Source: Flavobacteriales bacterium
Lineage (GTDB): Bacteria; Bacteroidota; Bacteroidia; Flavobacteriales_F; PHOS-HE28
NCBI GenBank assembly: GCA_020635655.1
Contig: JACJZI010000008.1
Coordinates: 145,424 to 209,423 of the forward strand
Direction: 5' to 3'
Length of the DNA: 64,000 nucleotides
Below the pieces are notes generated by a model. The model was not told where the DNA came from and searched no databases. It saw nothing but the letters and a program-made list of their open reading frames with translations. Below are positions 41,585-49,907 of this stretch, piece after piece. The position numbers and the translations under genes were made by a program. Within the stretch, counting starts at the first letter, position 1. Each line of letters starts with the position of its first letter.

Positions 41585-43987
41585 ATGAAGAAATTCGTTG
41601 TCCTATTCGTCTTTGGCGTGTCCGCCTTCCTTGTGCATGGCCAGACCATCACTGTGGCCGACAAGGCCACGCTGCGCCCCATCGAGGGCGTGACGCTCAC
41701 GGCCCATGACCCCCTGGTGCAGGTGGTGACCGATGCACGTGGACAGGCCGATATCACCGTGCTGAAGGGCCGCGATCATATTGCCATCCGGCATGTGGCC
41801 TTCAAGCCTGTCGAACGTAACTACGCGGAACTCATGGCCGCGACATCTCCCTTCCTGCTCGACCTGCAGGCCTACACGCTGGACGAGTTCGTATCGTCCG
41901 CAAGTCGCTTCGACGAGGAACGGCGCGACGTACCGGAGAAAGTGGACGTGATCACCGCTCGACGCATCGAAAGCACCGAGGCCCGGACCGCGGCCGACCT
42001 GTTGCAGAACACCGGCACCGTCTTCGTTCAGAAGAGCCAGCTGGGCGGAGGCAGTCCGGTGATCCGTGGCTTCGAGGCCAGCAAGGTGCTCCTGGTGGTC
42101 GATGGGATCCGCATGAACAACGCGATCTATCGCGCAGGTCACCTGCAGGACATCATCACCGTGGATCAGAACGCCTTGGAAAAGGTGGAGGTGATCAGTG
42201 GTCCGGCATCCGTGGCCTACGGAAGTGACGCGCTGGGCGGGGTCGTGCACTTTTATACGCGTGCGCCGCGGTTCCGCGATGGTTCCGGCAAGGCCGTAGT
42301 CGGCGAGGCCTTCACACGCTATTCATCGGCCAACAACGAGATCACGGCCCACGCCGGGATCGAACTGCGGACGGAACGCATCTCCAGCTACACCTCGATC
42401 ACATTGAGCGACTTCGGCGACCTGCGTCAGGGCAGCACACGCAACCCGTTCTACGAGGACTTCGGGCGCAGGCCCTGGTACGTCGAGCGCATCAATGGTG
42501 TGGACTCCGCCGTGGTGAACGACGACAGCAACGTACAGGTCGGGTCCGCCTACAAGCAGATGGACCTGCTGGAGAAGCTCCGCCTGCGGGGAAAGGCCTG
42601 CGTGCATGAACTGAACTTCCAACTGAGCACGAGCACCGATGTGCCACGCTACGATAGGCTGACCCAGGTGCGTGACGGTGCACCGCGCTACGCGGAATGG
42701 TACTACGGGCCCCAGAAACGCATGCTCATCGCGTACTCCATGGAGATGGAACGCGACAGCGCCTTCTTCAACAAGGCACGGATCACCCCGTCCTACCAGC
42801 TGGTGGAACAAAGCCGGAACAACCGGGGGTACCGCAAGGACGGCCTCACCGGCCAGGTGGAAAAGGTGAACGTGTTCGCGTTGAACGTGGACATGGAAAA
42901 GCGCTCGGGACGGCACGAGTTCCGCTACGGGATGGAGGGCACGTACAACGATGTCAGCAGCACGGCCGGCATCAAGAATATCATCTCTGGCGAGGTGATG
43001 CCGGCCCAGGCACGTTATGCGGACGGTGGCGCGAACATGACCACGGCCGCAGCCTACGTGTCGCACACCATGGAGCTCAATGAGAAGTTCATCATGAGCG
43101 AAGGCCTGCGCTTCACCTATACCGGCCTGGAGGCGACGTTCGTTGATACCACCTGGTTCCCATTCCTGGTCGGTACCACAAAGCAGCACCACACGGCGCT
43201 GTCCGGTCGCCTTGGCTTCATGTACATACCTGGTCGGGATTGGCGGTTCAGCCTGCTTGGCAGCACCGGCTTCCGCGCCCCGAACGTGGACGATCTGAGC
43301 AAGGTCTTCGAGAGCGAGCCGGGCCAGGTGATCGTACCCAATACGGGACTGAAGCCCGAGAAGACCTACAATGTGGAGGTCGGCATCGGCAAGACCATCG
43401 GCAGCCTGGTGACCCTCAATGGGACCGCCTTCTACACCTGGTACCGCGATGCGCTCACCGTGGGCGACTTCCAACTGAATGGACAGGACAGCATCCTGTA
43501 TGATGGCGTGATGAGCAATGTCGTGGCGGTGACCAATGCTGGTAAGGCTCATATTCTCGGGGCTTCCGGCGAGATCATCATCCCCTTCGACCGGGTCTTC
43601 ACCCTCCGCAGCTCCTTGACCTACACATACGGTCGGATCGAGACCGACACCACCGACTATCCGTTGGACCACATCCCACCGGTATACGGGCGTACCGGGC
43701 TGGAGTGGTCGGTGAGGAAATTCCGGGGTGAGGTGTATGCGCTCTACAATTGCTGGAAGCGGATGAAGGACTACAACCTGTTCGGGGAGGACAACGACGC
43801 CTATGCCACGGAATTCGGCATGCCTGCTTGGTACACGCTGAACGCCCGCGTGGCCTACAGCCTGAACAAGGGGCTCGCCGTGCAGGCCGGTCTGGAGAAC
43901 ATCCTGGACGAGAACTACAGGACCTTTTCCAGCAACATCAGCGCCCCGGGAAGGAACCTGACCATATCCTTGCGGGCGATGTTCTGA
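41585..43987 (+). CDS. TonB-dependent receptor, hemoglobin/heme-type
   Basis: 800 residues: signal peptide (FVVLFVFGVSAFLVHGQ), a carboxypeptidase-like regulatory domain (about 20-90), a plug (about 110-220) with VIRGFEASKVLLVVDGIRMN and YGSDALGGVVHFYTRAP, and a barrel with FRAPNVDDLSKVFE and VPNTGLKPEKTYNVE, close to the FRAP and NPNL boxes of heme receptors, ending in LRAMF. Such receptors import heme, hemoglobin or other large metal complexes with TonB-ExbBD energy. The heme assignment is from these motifs and is moderate; no heme-uptake partners lie nearby. Confidence 0.88.
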   Translation: MKKFVVLFVFGVSAFLVHGQTITVADKATLRPIEGVTLTAHDPLVQVVTDARGQADITVLKGRDHIAIRHVAFKPVERNYAELMAATSPFLLDLQAYTLDEFVSSASRFDEERRDVPEKVDVITARRIESTEARTAADLLQNTGTVFVQKSQLGGGSPVIRGFEASKVLLVVDGIRMNNAIYRAGHLQDIITVDQNALEKVEVISGPASVAYGSDALGGVVHFYTRAPRFRDGSGKAVVGEAFTRYSSANNEITAHAGIELRTERISSYTSITLSDFGDLRQGSTRNPFYEDFGRRPWYVERINGVDSAVVNDDSNVQVGSAYKQMDLLEKLRLRGKACVHELNFQLSTSTDVPRYDRLTQVRDGAPRYAEWYYGPQKRMLIAYSMEMERDSAFFNKARITPSYQLVEQSRNNRGYRKDGLTGQVEKVNVFALNVDMEKRSGRHEFRYGMEGTYNDVSSTAGIKNIISGEVMPAQARYADGGANMTTAAAYVSHTMELNEKFIMSEGLRFTYTGLEATFVDTTWFPFLVGTTKQHHTALSGRLGFMYIPGRDWRFSLLGSTGFRAPNVDDLSKVFESEPGQVIVPNTGLKPEKTYNVEVGIGKTIGSLVTLNGTAFYTWYRDALTVGDFQLNGQDSILYDGVMSNVVAVTNAGKAHILGASGEIIIPFDRVFTLRSSLTYTYGRIETDTTDYPLDHIPPVYGRTGLEWSVRKFRGEVYALYNCWKRMKDYNLFGEDNDAYATEFGMPAWYTLNARVAYSLNKGLAVQAGLENILDENYRTFSSNISAPGRNLTISLRAMF

Positions 43988-44006
43988 GCAGGGTGCGTTC
44001 ATTGCG

Positions 44007-44036
44007 AGGCCCGGTCCCTTTGGAGGGGTCGGGCCT
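44007..44036 (+). terminator. Hairpin after the heme-type receptor
   Basis: AGGCCCG (44007-44013) pairs with CGGGCCT (44030-44036), and inner GTCCC/GGGG-type pairing extends it. It lies 20 bases after the receptor stop and just before the convergent DUF1801 gene. Confidence 0.6.
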
Positions 44037-44040
44037 TCGC

Positions 44041-44496
44041 TCATCGCCTGAGCGCCTTTTCATAACGCGCGATCCACTCCTCGACGCGCATCTTCCGGCA
44101 GAGTTCGCCGATCAATTCGAAGGGGATCGTGTCCGGCTTCTTGAAGTGGACGCAGCTCTTGCCCATGTCCAGCTTCTCCGGAACACGCTTGCCGTATTCC
44201 TTCGTGAACCAGCCCATCAGTTCCTTGTCCGCGTAAAGCCCCATGTGGTAGAGGCCGATGAAGTGCTTCTGGGAGGCGATGCTCATGAAGGGCAGCGGCA
44301 GCTTTGGATCGCAATGGTAGCCGGGCGGATACAGCTTGTGCGGGACCACCCAGCCGATCATACCATAGCTCATGGCTTCGGCGAAGCCCTTGGGCAGGTT
44401 CTTGTTGATGGTGGAACGCAGCTTCCGGAGCGCGGGCTTGCGTTCGTCCGGGACCTGTTCCAGGTAAGCATCCGGCGTGTCCGCGGCGTACTTCAT
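44041..44496 (-). CDS. DUF1801-family protein
   Basis: 151 residues matching the DUF1801 (YdhG-like) fold: a helical start DAYLEQVPDERKPALRKLRS, then SYGMIGWVVPHKLYPPGY, SIASQKHFIGLYHMG and a final GKSCVHFKKPDTIPFELIG. The family is widespread and compact, and its biochemical role is unknown. It is the last of five genes in one direction (49.1 to 44.0 kb), 29 bases after the PLP enzyme. Its stop is convergent with the heme-type receptor. Confidence 0.8.
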   Translation of the reverse strand: MKYAADTPDAYLEQVPDERKPALRKLRSTINKNLPKGFAEAMSYGMIGWVVPHKLYPPGYHCDPKLPLPFMSIASQKHFIGLYHMGLYADKELMGWFTKEYGKRVPEKLDMGKSCVHFKKPDTIPFELIGELCRKMRVEEWIARYEKALRR

Positions 44497-44525
44497 GACC
44501 GGGAAAATAAGTAGCGGACCGGTCG

Positions 44526-45683
44526 TCAGATCGCCGCAAGTGCCTGGTCGAGGTCCCGGAGAAGCGCTTCCGGGTCATCCAGCCCGATGTACAAACGGAC
44601 CAGGTCCCAGGGCAGATCGGTGTAGTAACCGCTCGGACCCTTCAACGCGCAGACAGGGAAAACCAGGGATTCGTACCCACCCCATGACACGGCCATTCGG
44701 AAGCGTTCGAGACGATCGCAGAAGCGCTCCACCGCCGCTTCGTCCGGAGCCTTCACCCGGATGGAGAGCAGTCCCGTGCAACGGCGCATCTGTCGGCGCG
44801 CCAGTTCCACCTGTGGATGCTGGGGCAGGAAGGGCCAGTAGACCTCCTTCACCTTCGGATGCTCAGCCAGATAGGGTGCGATCCGTTCCGCGGAGCCCGC
44901 CGAACGCTCCATACGCAGGGGCAGGGTACGCAGGCTGCGGAGCATCAGCCAGGCATCGGCCGGGGATACCACCGCGCCGAGCGTCATGAACTCGTTGGCC
45001 ATGATCCGACGGACGTGCTCCTTCCTTCCGGCGATCACGCCGGCCACCACGTCACCATGCCCGTTGATGAACTTGCTCGCGGTGTGCATCGTCAGGTCGA
45101 TGCCGAGGACGATCGGGTGCTGGTACAGTGGACCGCTGTGGCTGTTGTCGCAGATGGTCAGTGCTCCCTTCTCCCGGGCGATCGCGGCCACGGCGGCCAG
45201 ATCGGTCACCTCGAACGTGAGCGAGTTGGGGCTCTCGAGCAGGAAAAGCTTCGTGTTCGCGCGGCAGGCGGAACGGTACGCACCCGGATCGGTCGCATCG
45301 ACGAAGGTGTGCTCCACACCGAAACGCGCCAGCAGGTCGACCAGCAACTTGCGCGTCCAGCTGTAGGGTTTGTCGATACATACCACATGGTCGCCTGCGC
45401 GCAGGAAGGCCATCACCGCTGCCGTCATGGCTCCGGCCCCGCTGCTGAACACCAGGGCATCCTCGGCATGTTCCAACGCCGCGAGCTTTTCACGCAGCAA
45501 GGCCACCGTCGGGTTGTGGCCGCGGGTGTAGAAGGGGGCGTCGAACTCGATCTGCACCGCCTCGCGCATGGCCGCCACGGTGGGGAAGCTGAAGTTGTTG
45601 CTGCGCACCAGTGGAGGTGCCACGGGCGCATGGGGGCTGTCGTGGTCCTCGCCCAGGTGGTTGATGATCCAACTCTCGTCCAT
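44526..45683 (-). CDS. Cys/Met-metabolism PLP-dependent enzyme (cystathionine lyase/synthase-like)
   Basis: 385 residues of the trans-sulfuration (Cys/Met metabolism) PLP family: YTRGHNPTVALLREKLAALE with FSSGAGAMTAAVMAFL, the PLP-phosphate and ring-binding ICDNSHSG, and the Schiff-base Lys in TMHTASKFINGHGD. Candidates are cystathionine gamma-synthase, gamma-lyase or beta-lyase; substrate cannot be chosen from sequence reading. Transcribed 11 bases after a GT39 transferase stop, in a co-directional run whose members share no obvious pathway. Confidence 0.88.
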   Translation of the reverse strand: MDESWIINHLGEDHDSPHAPVAPPLVRSNNFSFPTVAAMREAVQIEFDAPFYTRGHNPTVALLREKLAALEHAEDALVFSSGAGAMTAAVMAFLRAGDHVVCIDKPYSWTRKLLVDLLARFGVEHTFVDATDPGAYRSACRANTKLFLLESPNSLTFEVTDLAAVAAIAREKGALTICDNSHSGPLYQHPIVLGIDLTMHTASKFINGHGDVVAGVIAGRKEHVRRIMANEFMTLGAVVSPADAWLMLRSLRTLPLRMERSAGSAERIAPYLAEHPKVKEVYWPFLPQHPQVELARRQMRRCTGLLSIRVKAPDEAAVERFCDRLERFRMAVSWGGYESLVFPVCALKGPSGYYTDLPWDLVRLYIGLDDPEALLRDLDQALAAI

Positions 45684-45694
45684 AGCGCCGTGGG

Positions 45695-47359
45695 TCAGGG
45701 GACCTTCCGCTCAAAGAACACGAAACCGTTCGCCGTGTAAAGCTCCTCCACACCCGGAATGCGCCGCACCTCATCGGCGCTGGTCACCTTGGTCACGATG
45801 TACACCGGTCGGTCGATGGCACCGTGCAACAGCCATTCCTCATCGTGCGCGCGCGCATCGGTCGCGGGCGGCTTGCGCGTGTAGAAGAATTGGGCGTAGC
45901 TCTTGTAGCCCTTGGTGATGACGTAGCAGCGTTCGCCCTGGCGTTGCTGGAAGAAGGTGATCGCCGCGTTCTGGGAATACCCCTCGATCTTGTTGATGGA
46001 GACCATCAGGGCGAGCGCGACATACACCGCCGTGCCACCGAATAGTGTCAGCAGGCCCCAGCGGCGGTCGTTCCCTTCGAGCCAAAAGATGCTGAAGGCC
46101 AACGTGAGCAGGAGCCACACGCCGGCCAGGGTCTCCCAGCCGGTCCAGACCACGGGTGCTTCCAGATTGGCCATAGCGAACGCGTCCATCGCGAAGTAGG
46201 GCTTGATCAGCTCCGGGTGCATGCCCACCACCGGCAACAGGATGGACGCGAGGGCGAATACGCCGCCCACCAGCCCGATGGCGATCCGCAGTCCGATGCC
46301 TGCCTTGCGCCCTCCCCGCCAGATCGCCTGCATGTTCAGCGCGGCGAGGTAGGTGAGCGGATAGTAGGCGAGCGAACTGTAGTGGACGATCTTGCTCTTC
46401 ACGAGGGTGAACAGGACCAGCACCACGCAGAGCAGCACCACCATCCAGCGTCGGAAGTCCTTCTGGTGGGGATCCCCGGGAAGCGGCTTGAGCAGTTCAC
46501 GGACGGCGAACAACGACGCGGGAAAGCAACCCAGTAGGAGGACCACGAAATGGTAGCCGGGGAATCCGCCATGGCCCGCATCGGGCGTGCTGAAAAGCCG
46601 CCATTGATATTTGATGAAGGTGACCACGAACCAGGGGCCATTGCGCACGAGGTCGATGATGAACCAGCTGCTCGCGACCAGGATGGTCGTGATCACGAAG
46701 ACCATCAGGCTGCGACGGCCGACCATCGGGCGGAAGCGGCCCATGGCCCAGACCACACTTATGGTCAGGCCCGCAAGCAGGAGAGCGACGGGTCCCTTGG
46801 TCAGGATGGCCAGACCGAGGAACAGCCCTGAAGCCGCCGCGTAGCCACCCCGTTCCCTGTTCGCCATCCCCTCCGTTCGAGCGGGATCGCCCCAGGTGAG
46901 CAGAATGAAGAAATAGAGCGCCAGGAATATCAGCAGGTTGAACCAGGGATCGATGATGCCGCTCCGGAAGTAGAGATGCGGAAGGATCGAACCCATGTAG
47001 GCGAGCACCCACAACAGTCCAAAGCCTTTTCCACGGAGCATGTCCCCGATGCGGAAGAGCACCAACAGGGCCAGGATGCCGCACACGGCGTTCGGCAGAC
47101 GTGCGGCGAACGCGTTCACACCGGCCCACCGCATGCTCACCACCTGCATCCAGATGAAGAGGGGTGGCTTTTCCCAGAAGGGTTGATAGTCGATCTGGGG
47201 CCGCAGGTGGTCGCCGGTGGTGATCATCTCCCGGGCGATCTCCGCAAAATTGATCTCGTCCCAGTCAAAGAGATGCACCGCACCCAGCCCGGGCAGGAAG
47301 AGCAGCGCAGCCACCACCGTGATCCCCAGCATCCAAAGGCCCCGGCCTCCACGCACCAT
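45695..47359 (-). CDS. GT39-family membrane glycosyltransferase (ArnT/PMT-like)
   Basis: 554 residues with about 11-12 hydrophobic segments and a periplasmic C-terminal domain. After the first helix it has HLFDWDEINFAEIAREM, the conserved acidic first-loop motif of the PMT/ArnT superfamily, and QPFWEKPPLFIWMQ. These enzymes move a sugar from a polyprenyl-phosphate donor to lipid A, protein or another acceptor at the outer face of the inner membrane. The GT2 gene upstream (33-base gap) could make that polyprenyl-linked donor, as ArnC does for ArnT. Acceptor and sugar are unknown. Confidence 0.88.
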   Translation of the reverse strand: MVRGGRGLWMLGITVVAALLFLPGLGAVHLFDWDEINFAEIAREMITTGDHLRPQIDYQPFWEKPPLFIWMQVVSMRWAGVNAFAARLPNAVCGILALLVLFRIGDMLRGKGFGLLWVLAYMGSILPHLYFRSGIIDPWFNLLIFLALYFFILLTWGDPARTEGMANRERGGYAAASGLFLGLAILTKGPVALLLAGLTISVVWAMGRFRPMVGRRSLMVFVITTILVASSWFIIDLVRNGPWFVVTFIKYQWRLFSTPDAGHGGFPGYHFVVLLLGCFPASLFAVRELLKPLPGDPHQKDFRRWMVVLLCVVLVLFTLVKSKIVHYSSLAYYPLTYLAALNMQAIWRGGRKAGIGLRIAIGLVGGVFALASILLPVVGMHPELIKPYFAMDAFAMANLEAPVVWTGWETLAGVWLLLTLAFSIFWLEGNDRRWGLLTLFGGTAVYVALALMVSINKIEGYSQNAAITFFQQRQGERCYVITKGYKSYAQFFYTRKPPATDARAHDEEWLLHGAIDRPVYIVTKVTSADEVRRIPGVEELYTANGFVFFERKVP

Positions 47360-47391
47360 GGGTCGAAGGTATCAGCGGTGTTCGTCCATGC

Positions 47392-48132
47392 TTACCTCTG
47401 CACCAGGTCCCATCCGATGCCCAAGCGTGCCAGCGCATACCGCAGGCTGGTGTGCAATACCCCGAGTCCATAGGTCACACTTCTGCGGAAATTGATGGAA
47501 CTCGCCTCGTCGAAATAACGTGTAGGACAGGTGATCTCGGCGATCTCGAAGCCGTTCCAGAAGATCTGTGCGACCATCTGGTTGTCGAAAACGAAATCGT
47601 CGGAACATTTCGCGTAGGCACAGGCCTGGAGCACCTCACGGGAAAAGGCGCGATAGCCGGTATGGTACTCGCTGAGCTTCTGCCCCATCAGGACGTTCTG
47701 CGCGAAGGTCAGCAGGCGATTGGCCACGTACTTGTAAAGGGGCATCCCCCCCTTAAGCGCCCCTTTTCCGAGGATGCGTGATCCGAAGACCACAGGATAA
47801 ACGTCATTACCGATCAGAGCGATCATGCTCGTGAGCAGTTTCGGTGTGTACTGGTAGTCGGGGTGGAGCATGACCACGATATCGCCTCCCAGGTCCAGGG
47901 CCTTGTCGTAGCAGCTCTTCTGATTGCCCCCGTAGCCTCGGTTCTCCGCATGCTCGATCACATGACGTATTCCGAGCCGTTTCGCCACCGCCACGGTGTC
48001 GTCCGGGCTGCGGTCGTCAACAAGCACCACTTCGTCCACGAGTTCCATCGGGATCTCGCGGTAGGTCTGTTCCAGTGTGAGGGCGGCCTTGTAGGCCGGC
48101 AGCACGACGATGACCTTCTTGCCCGCGTACAT
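47392..48132 (-). CDS. GT2-family polyprenyl-phosphate glycosyltransferase (DPM1-like)
   Basis: 246 residues with the GT-A fold and no membrane helices: N-terminal KKVIVVLPAYKAALTLE, nucleotide-binding LVDDRSPDDT, ENRGYGGNQKSCYDKAL, and the metal-site region VMLHPDYQY; then FGSRILGKG. The dolichol-phosphate mannose synthase-like subfamily makes polyprenyl-phosphate sugars from NDP-sugars. It precedes the GT39 gene in transcription, so it may supply the donor (inference). About 36 bases separate it from the EamA gene. Confidence 0.88.
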   Translation of the reverse strand: MYAGKKVIVVLPAYKAALTLEQTYREIPMELVDEVVLVDDRSPDDTVAVAKRLGIRHVIEHAENRGYGGNQKSCYDKALDLGGDIVVMLHPDYQYTPKLLTSMIALIGNDVYPVVFGSRILGKGALKGGMPLYKYVANRLLTFAQNVLMGQKLSEYHTGYRAFSREVLQACAYAKCSDDFVFDNQMVAQIFWNGFEIAEITCPTRYFDEASSINFRRSVTYGLGVLHTSLRYALARLGIGWDLVQR

Positions 48133-48168
48133 GGCGCAAAGATGAACGGTTCCTCGGAAGTGAAGCGA

Positions 48169-49074
48169 TCAACGGTGCTCGGCCAGGTGCACGACATACA
48201 CGCCGGAAAGGATCACCGCGATCATGGCGAGCCTACCGGGGCCCACGTATTCCCCGTCCAATGCTCCCCAGCCGATCGCGACAACGGGCATCAGGTAGGT
48301 GACAGAGGAAGCGCGGACGGCCGACACGCGATGCAGCAGCATGTTCCAAAGCACCAGAGCCAGCGCGGAGCTCAAGGTCGCCAGCAACGCGACGTACCCT
48401 AGGGCATGCCAGGCGGCCGGGTCCCCGGCCACAGTGCCAGGTATCCCTGTGATCCACCCCAACGCGATGAAGGGTGGGGCGAGAAACGACAAGGCGAGCG
48501 CTGATATCGCCACCGGCGGTACATCATGGAGGTGGCGCTTCACGATGTTGCCACTGAGGCCATAGCAAATGGTTCCGAGGATCGGCATCACTGCGAAAAG
48601 TGACCATGTGGTGTGGTCATCAGTATCCTTCAGGAGTATGAGTCCTACGGCACCCAGCAGTCCCAATGCGATGCCAATGAAATGTCCCCCCCGCATCGGC
48701 TCACGGAAGAAGAGAATACCGGCCAACAGCGTCATCAAGGGGGTCAGGCTGTTCAACATGCCGGAAAGGGAACTATCGATGCGGCTTTGCGCCGTGGCGA
48801 AGAGGATGGCCGGTATTCCGTTGCCCAGCAGGCCGGTGGCCAGCAACGGGCGCCAATGTGTGCGCAGGAAGCGCCCATGCCTGAACAGGACAGGGCTCAG
48901 CACCGCCCAGGCGATGATGATCCGCGCGGCGGCGAGCTGGAGCGGGGATAAGGCGGGGCGGCCATCCTGGAAGAGCCCCCGTTTCATCAGGATGAAGGAA
49001 CTGCCCCAGATCAGGGCCAGAACGATCATCAGTACCCAAGGGAGGGTGTTCCTCCGCTGCCGGGCATTGTCCAT
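48169..49074 (-). CDS. EamA/DMT-family transporter
   Basis: 301 residues with ten hydrophobic helices in two EamA repeats: the first opens WVLMIVLALIWGSSFILMKRG and the second begins around FAVMPILGTICYGLSGNIV. Drug/metabolite transporter family exporters move amino acids, nucleosides or other metabolites; the substrate is not readable. I start at 49074 (MDNARQRRN): a TACTTTCG box at 49082-49089 lies 7 bases upstream, and the long open frame to 49551 is antisense to the next gene. First gene of the five-gene minus-strand run. Confidence 0.88.
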   Translation of the reverse strand: MDNARQRRNTLPWVLMIVLALIWGSSFILMKRGLFQDGRPALSPLQLAAARIIIAWAVLSPVLFRHGRFLRTHWRPLLATGLLGNGIPAILFATAQSRIDSSLSGMLNSLTPLMTLLAGILFFREPMRGGHFIGIALGLLGAVGLILLKDTDDHTTWSLFAVMPILGTICYGLSGNIVKRHLHDVPPVAISALALSFLAPPFIALGWITGIPGTVAGDPAAWHALGYVALLATLSSALALVLWNMLLHRVSAVRASSVTYLMPVVAIGWGALDGEYVGPGRLAMIAVILSGVYVVHLAEHR

Positions 49075-49081
49075 GCGGTTG

Positions 49082-49089
49082 CGAAAGTA
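49082..49089 (-). promoter_or_regulatory. -7-like box 7 bases before the EamA start
   Basis: Minus-strand TACTTTCG followed by CAACCGC and ATG. The arrangement equals that of the heme A synthase gene at 49893. Confidence 0.5.
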
Positions 49090-49106
49090 TCCCGCTCCAA
49101 CTGTAC

Positions 49107-49114
49107 TAGATTTG
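49107..49114 (+). promoter_or_regulatory. -7 box for the HMA lipoprotein gene
   Basis: TAGATTTG is a perfect TAnnTTTG match, 50 bases before the ATG at 49165; it is divergent from the EamA promoter 18 bases away. Confidence 0.5.
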
Positions 49115-49164
49115 TAACCAATGCGTTGGTCAAAGCGTCCCATGATCCACGAACCGCTGCTGCC

Positions 49165-49689
49165 ATGAGATCCACCTATTTCGTTTCCGTTTGCCTGATG
49201 GCCGGTCTTCTGGCCTGCCAGACCGGTACCGCACCGGAAACGGAGGTCGCGCGTACCATCACCCGGAACGTGAAGGAGGTGGTGATCGCCTCCGGGACCC
49301 CGGTGGTCACCGCCGACCTGAGCATCGAGGGCATGACCTGCGAGTTCATGTGTGGTGGTGCCATCAAGGAAGCGCTCACCAAATTGAACGGGGTGGCCGG
49401 TACGGCGATCGAATACCAGGAAGGTGAGGATATCGACCACGCCATCGTCACCTACGACCCGGAGAAGGTGAACGAGGACCAGATGATAGAGGCCGTTCAA
49501 GCCCTGCACGAGGGGCAGTACAAGGTCATGGCGGTGGAGGTGACCCGTCAAGTCCTACGGGCACCAGGATCCGCCAGTGAAGAGGGTGCGGAGGAGACGA
49601 CCAGTTCAGAGGGTCAGGTCTCAGCGGCCCTTCAGGGGTTCGTCGTTCCGAGTCTGCTCGAGCTCCTTTCGCAGATCGTCCGCTCCTGA
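49165..49689 (+). CDS. Lipoprotein with heavy-metal-associated (HMA-like) domain
   Basis: 174 residues: lipoprotein signal with lipobox LLAC (Cys about residue 18), then from about 50 to 125 a ferredoxin-like HMA domain with LSIEGMTCEFMCGGAIKEAL and the typical GV.G....Y..G..HAIVTYDPEKVN continuation. Standard HMA domains bind Cu(I), Zn(II) or Hg(II) through MTCxxC; here the cysteines are spaced C-x3-C. The tail after 135 is acidic and Ser-rich. Lipidation would place it in the periplasm, attached to a membrane. The downstream heme A synthase lies past a terminator, so they are separate units. ATG at 49165 starts the signal. Confidence 0.8.
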   Translation: MRSTYFVSVCLMAGLLACQTGTAPETEVARTITRNVKEVVIASGTPVVTADLSIEGMTCEFMCGGAIKEALTKLNGVAGTAIEYQEGEDIDHAIVTYDPEKVNEDQMIEAVQALHEGQYKVMAVEVTRQVLRAPGSASEEGAEETTSSEGQVSAALQGFVVPSLLELLSQIVRS

Positions 49690-49722
49690 TCTTTCAGGTC
49701 ACGTCGAAGACCGACTACAAGA

Positions 49723-49746
49723 AGAGGACCACGGTCCTCTTTTTTT
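49723..49746 (+). terminator. Intrinsic terminator after the HMA lipoprotein gene
   Basis: AGAGGACC pairs with GGTCCTCT across AC, and a run of T follows (49740-49746), the textbook form. It lies 34 bases past the stop. Confidence 0.9.
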
Positions 49747-49800
49747 GTGCCGTGCATGTGACCCCGGTCGCCCGGACACGTCCATAGAGCGATGTGAGGT

Positions 49801-49863
49801 CCGGCCAGTGATGGCCGGTCAGTGGGAGAGCGGCCCTCGGAAGCGTATGCGACCGGGGGCCGC
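49801..49863. repeat. Two inverted repeats between the HMA lipoprotein and heme A synthase genes
   Basis: CCGGCCAGTGATGGCCGG (49801-49818) is a near-palindrome, and GCGGCCCTCGG...CCGGGGGCCGC (about 49830-49863) forms a second stem. They follow an intrinsic terminator and precede the next promoter. I see no coding potential; function unknown. Confidence 0.45.
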
Positions 49864-49892
49864 TTGTTTCCTGTGGGACCGCTCCGGGTGGG

Positions 49893-49900
49893 TACTTTCG
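49893..49900 (+). promoter_or_regulatory. -7-like box 7 bases before the heme A synthase start
   Basis: TACTTTCG, then TCCACGG and the ATG at 49908. It predicts a leaderless or nearly leaderless transcript. Confidence 0.5.
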
Positions 49901-49907
49901 TCCACGG

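Noticed and set aside
49801..49863. Possible small RNA or CRISPR-like repeat
   Set aside because: Only two unrelated inverted repeats, no regular spacing, no cas genes; left as an unassigned intergenic structure.
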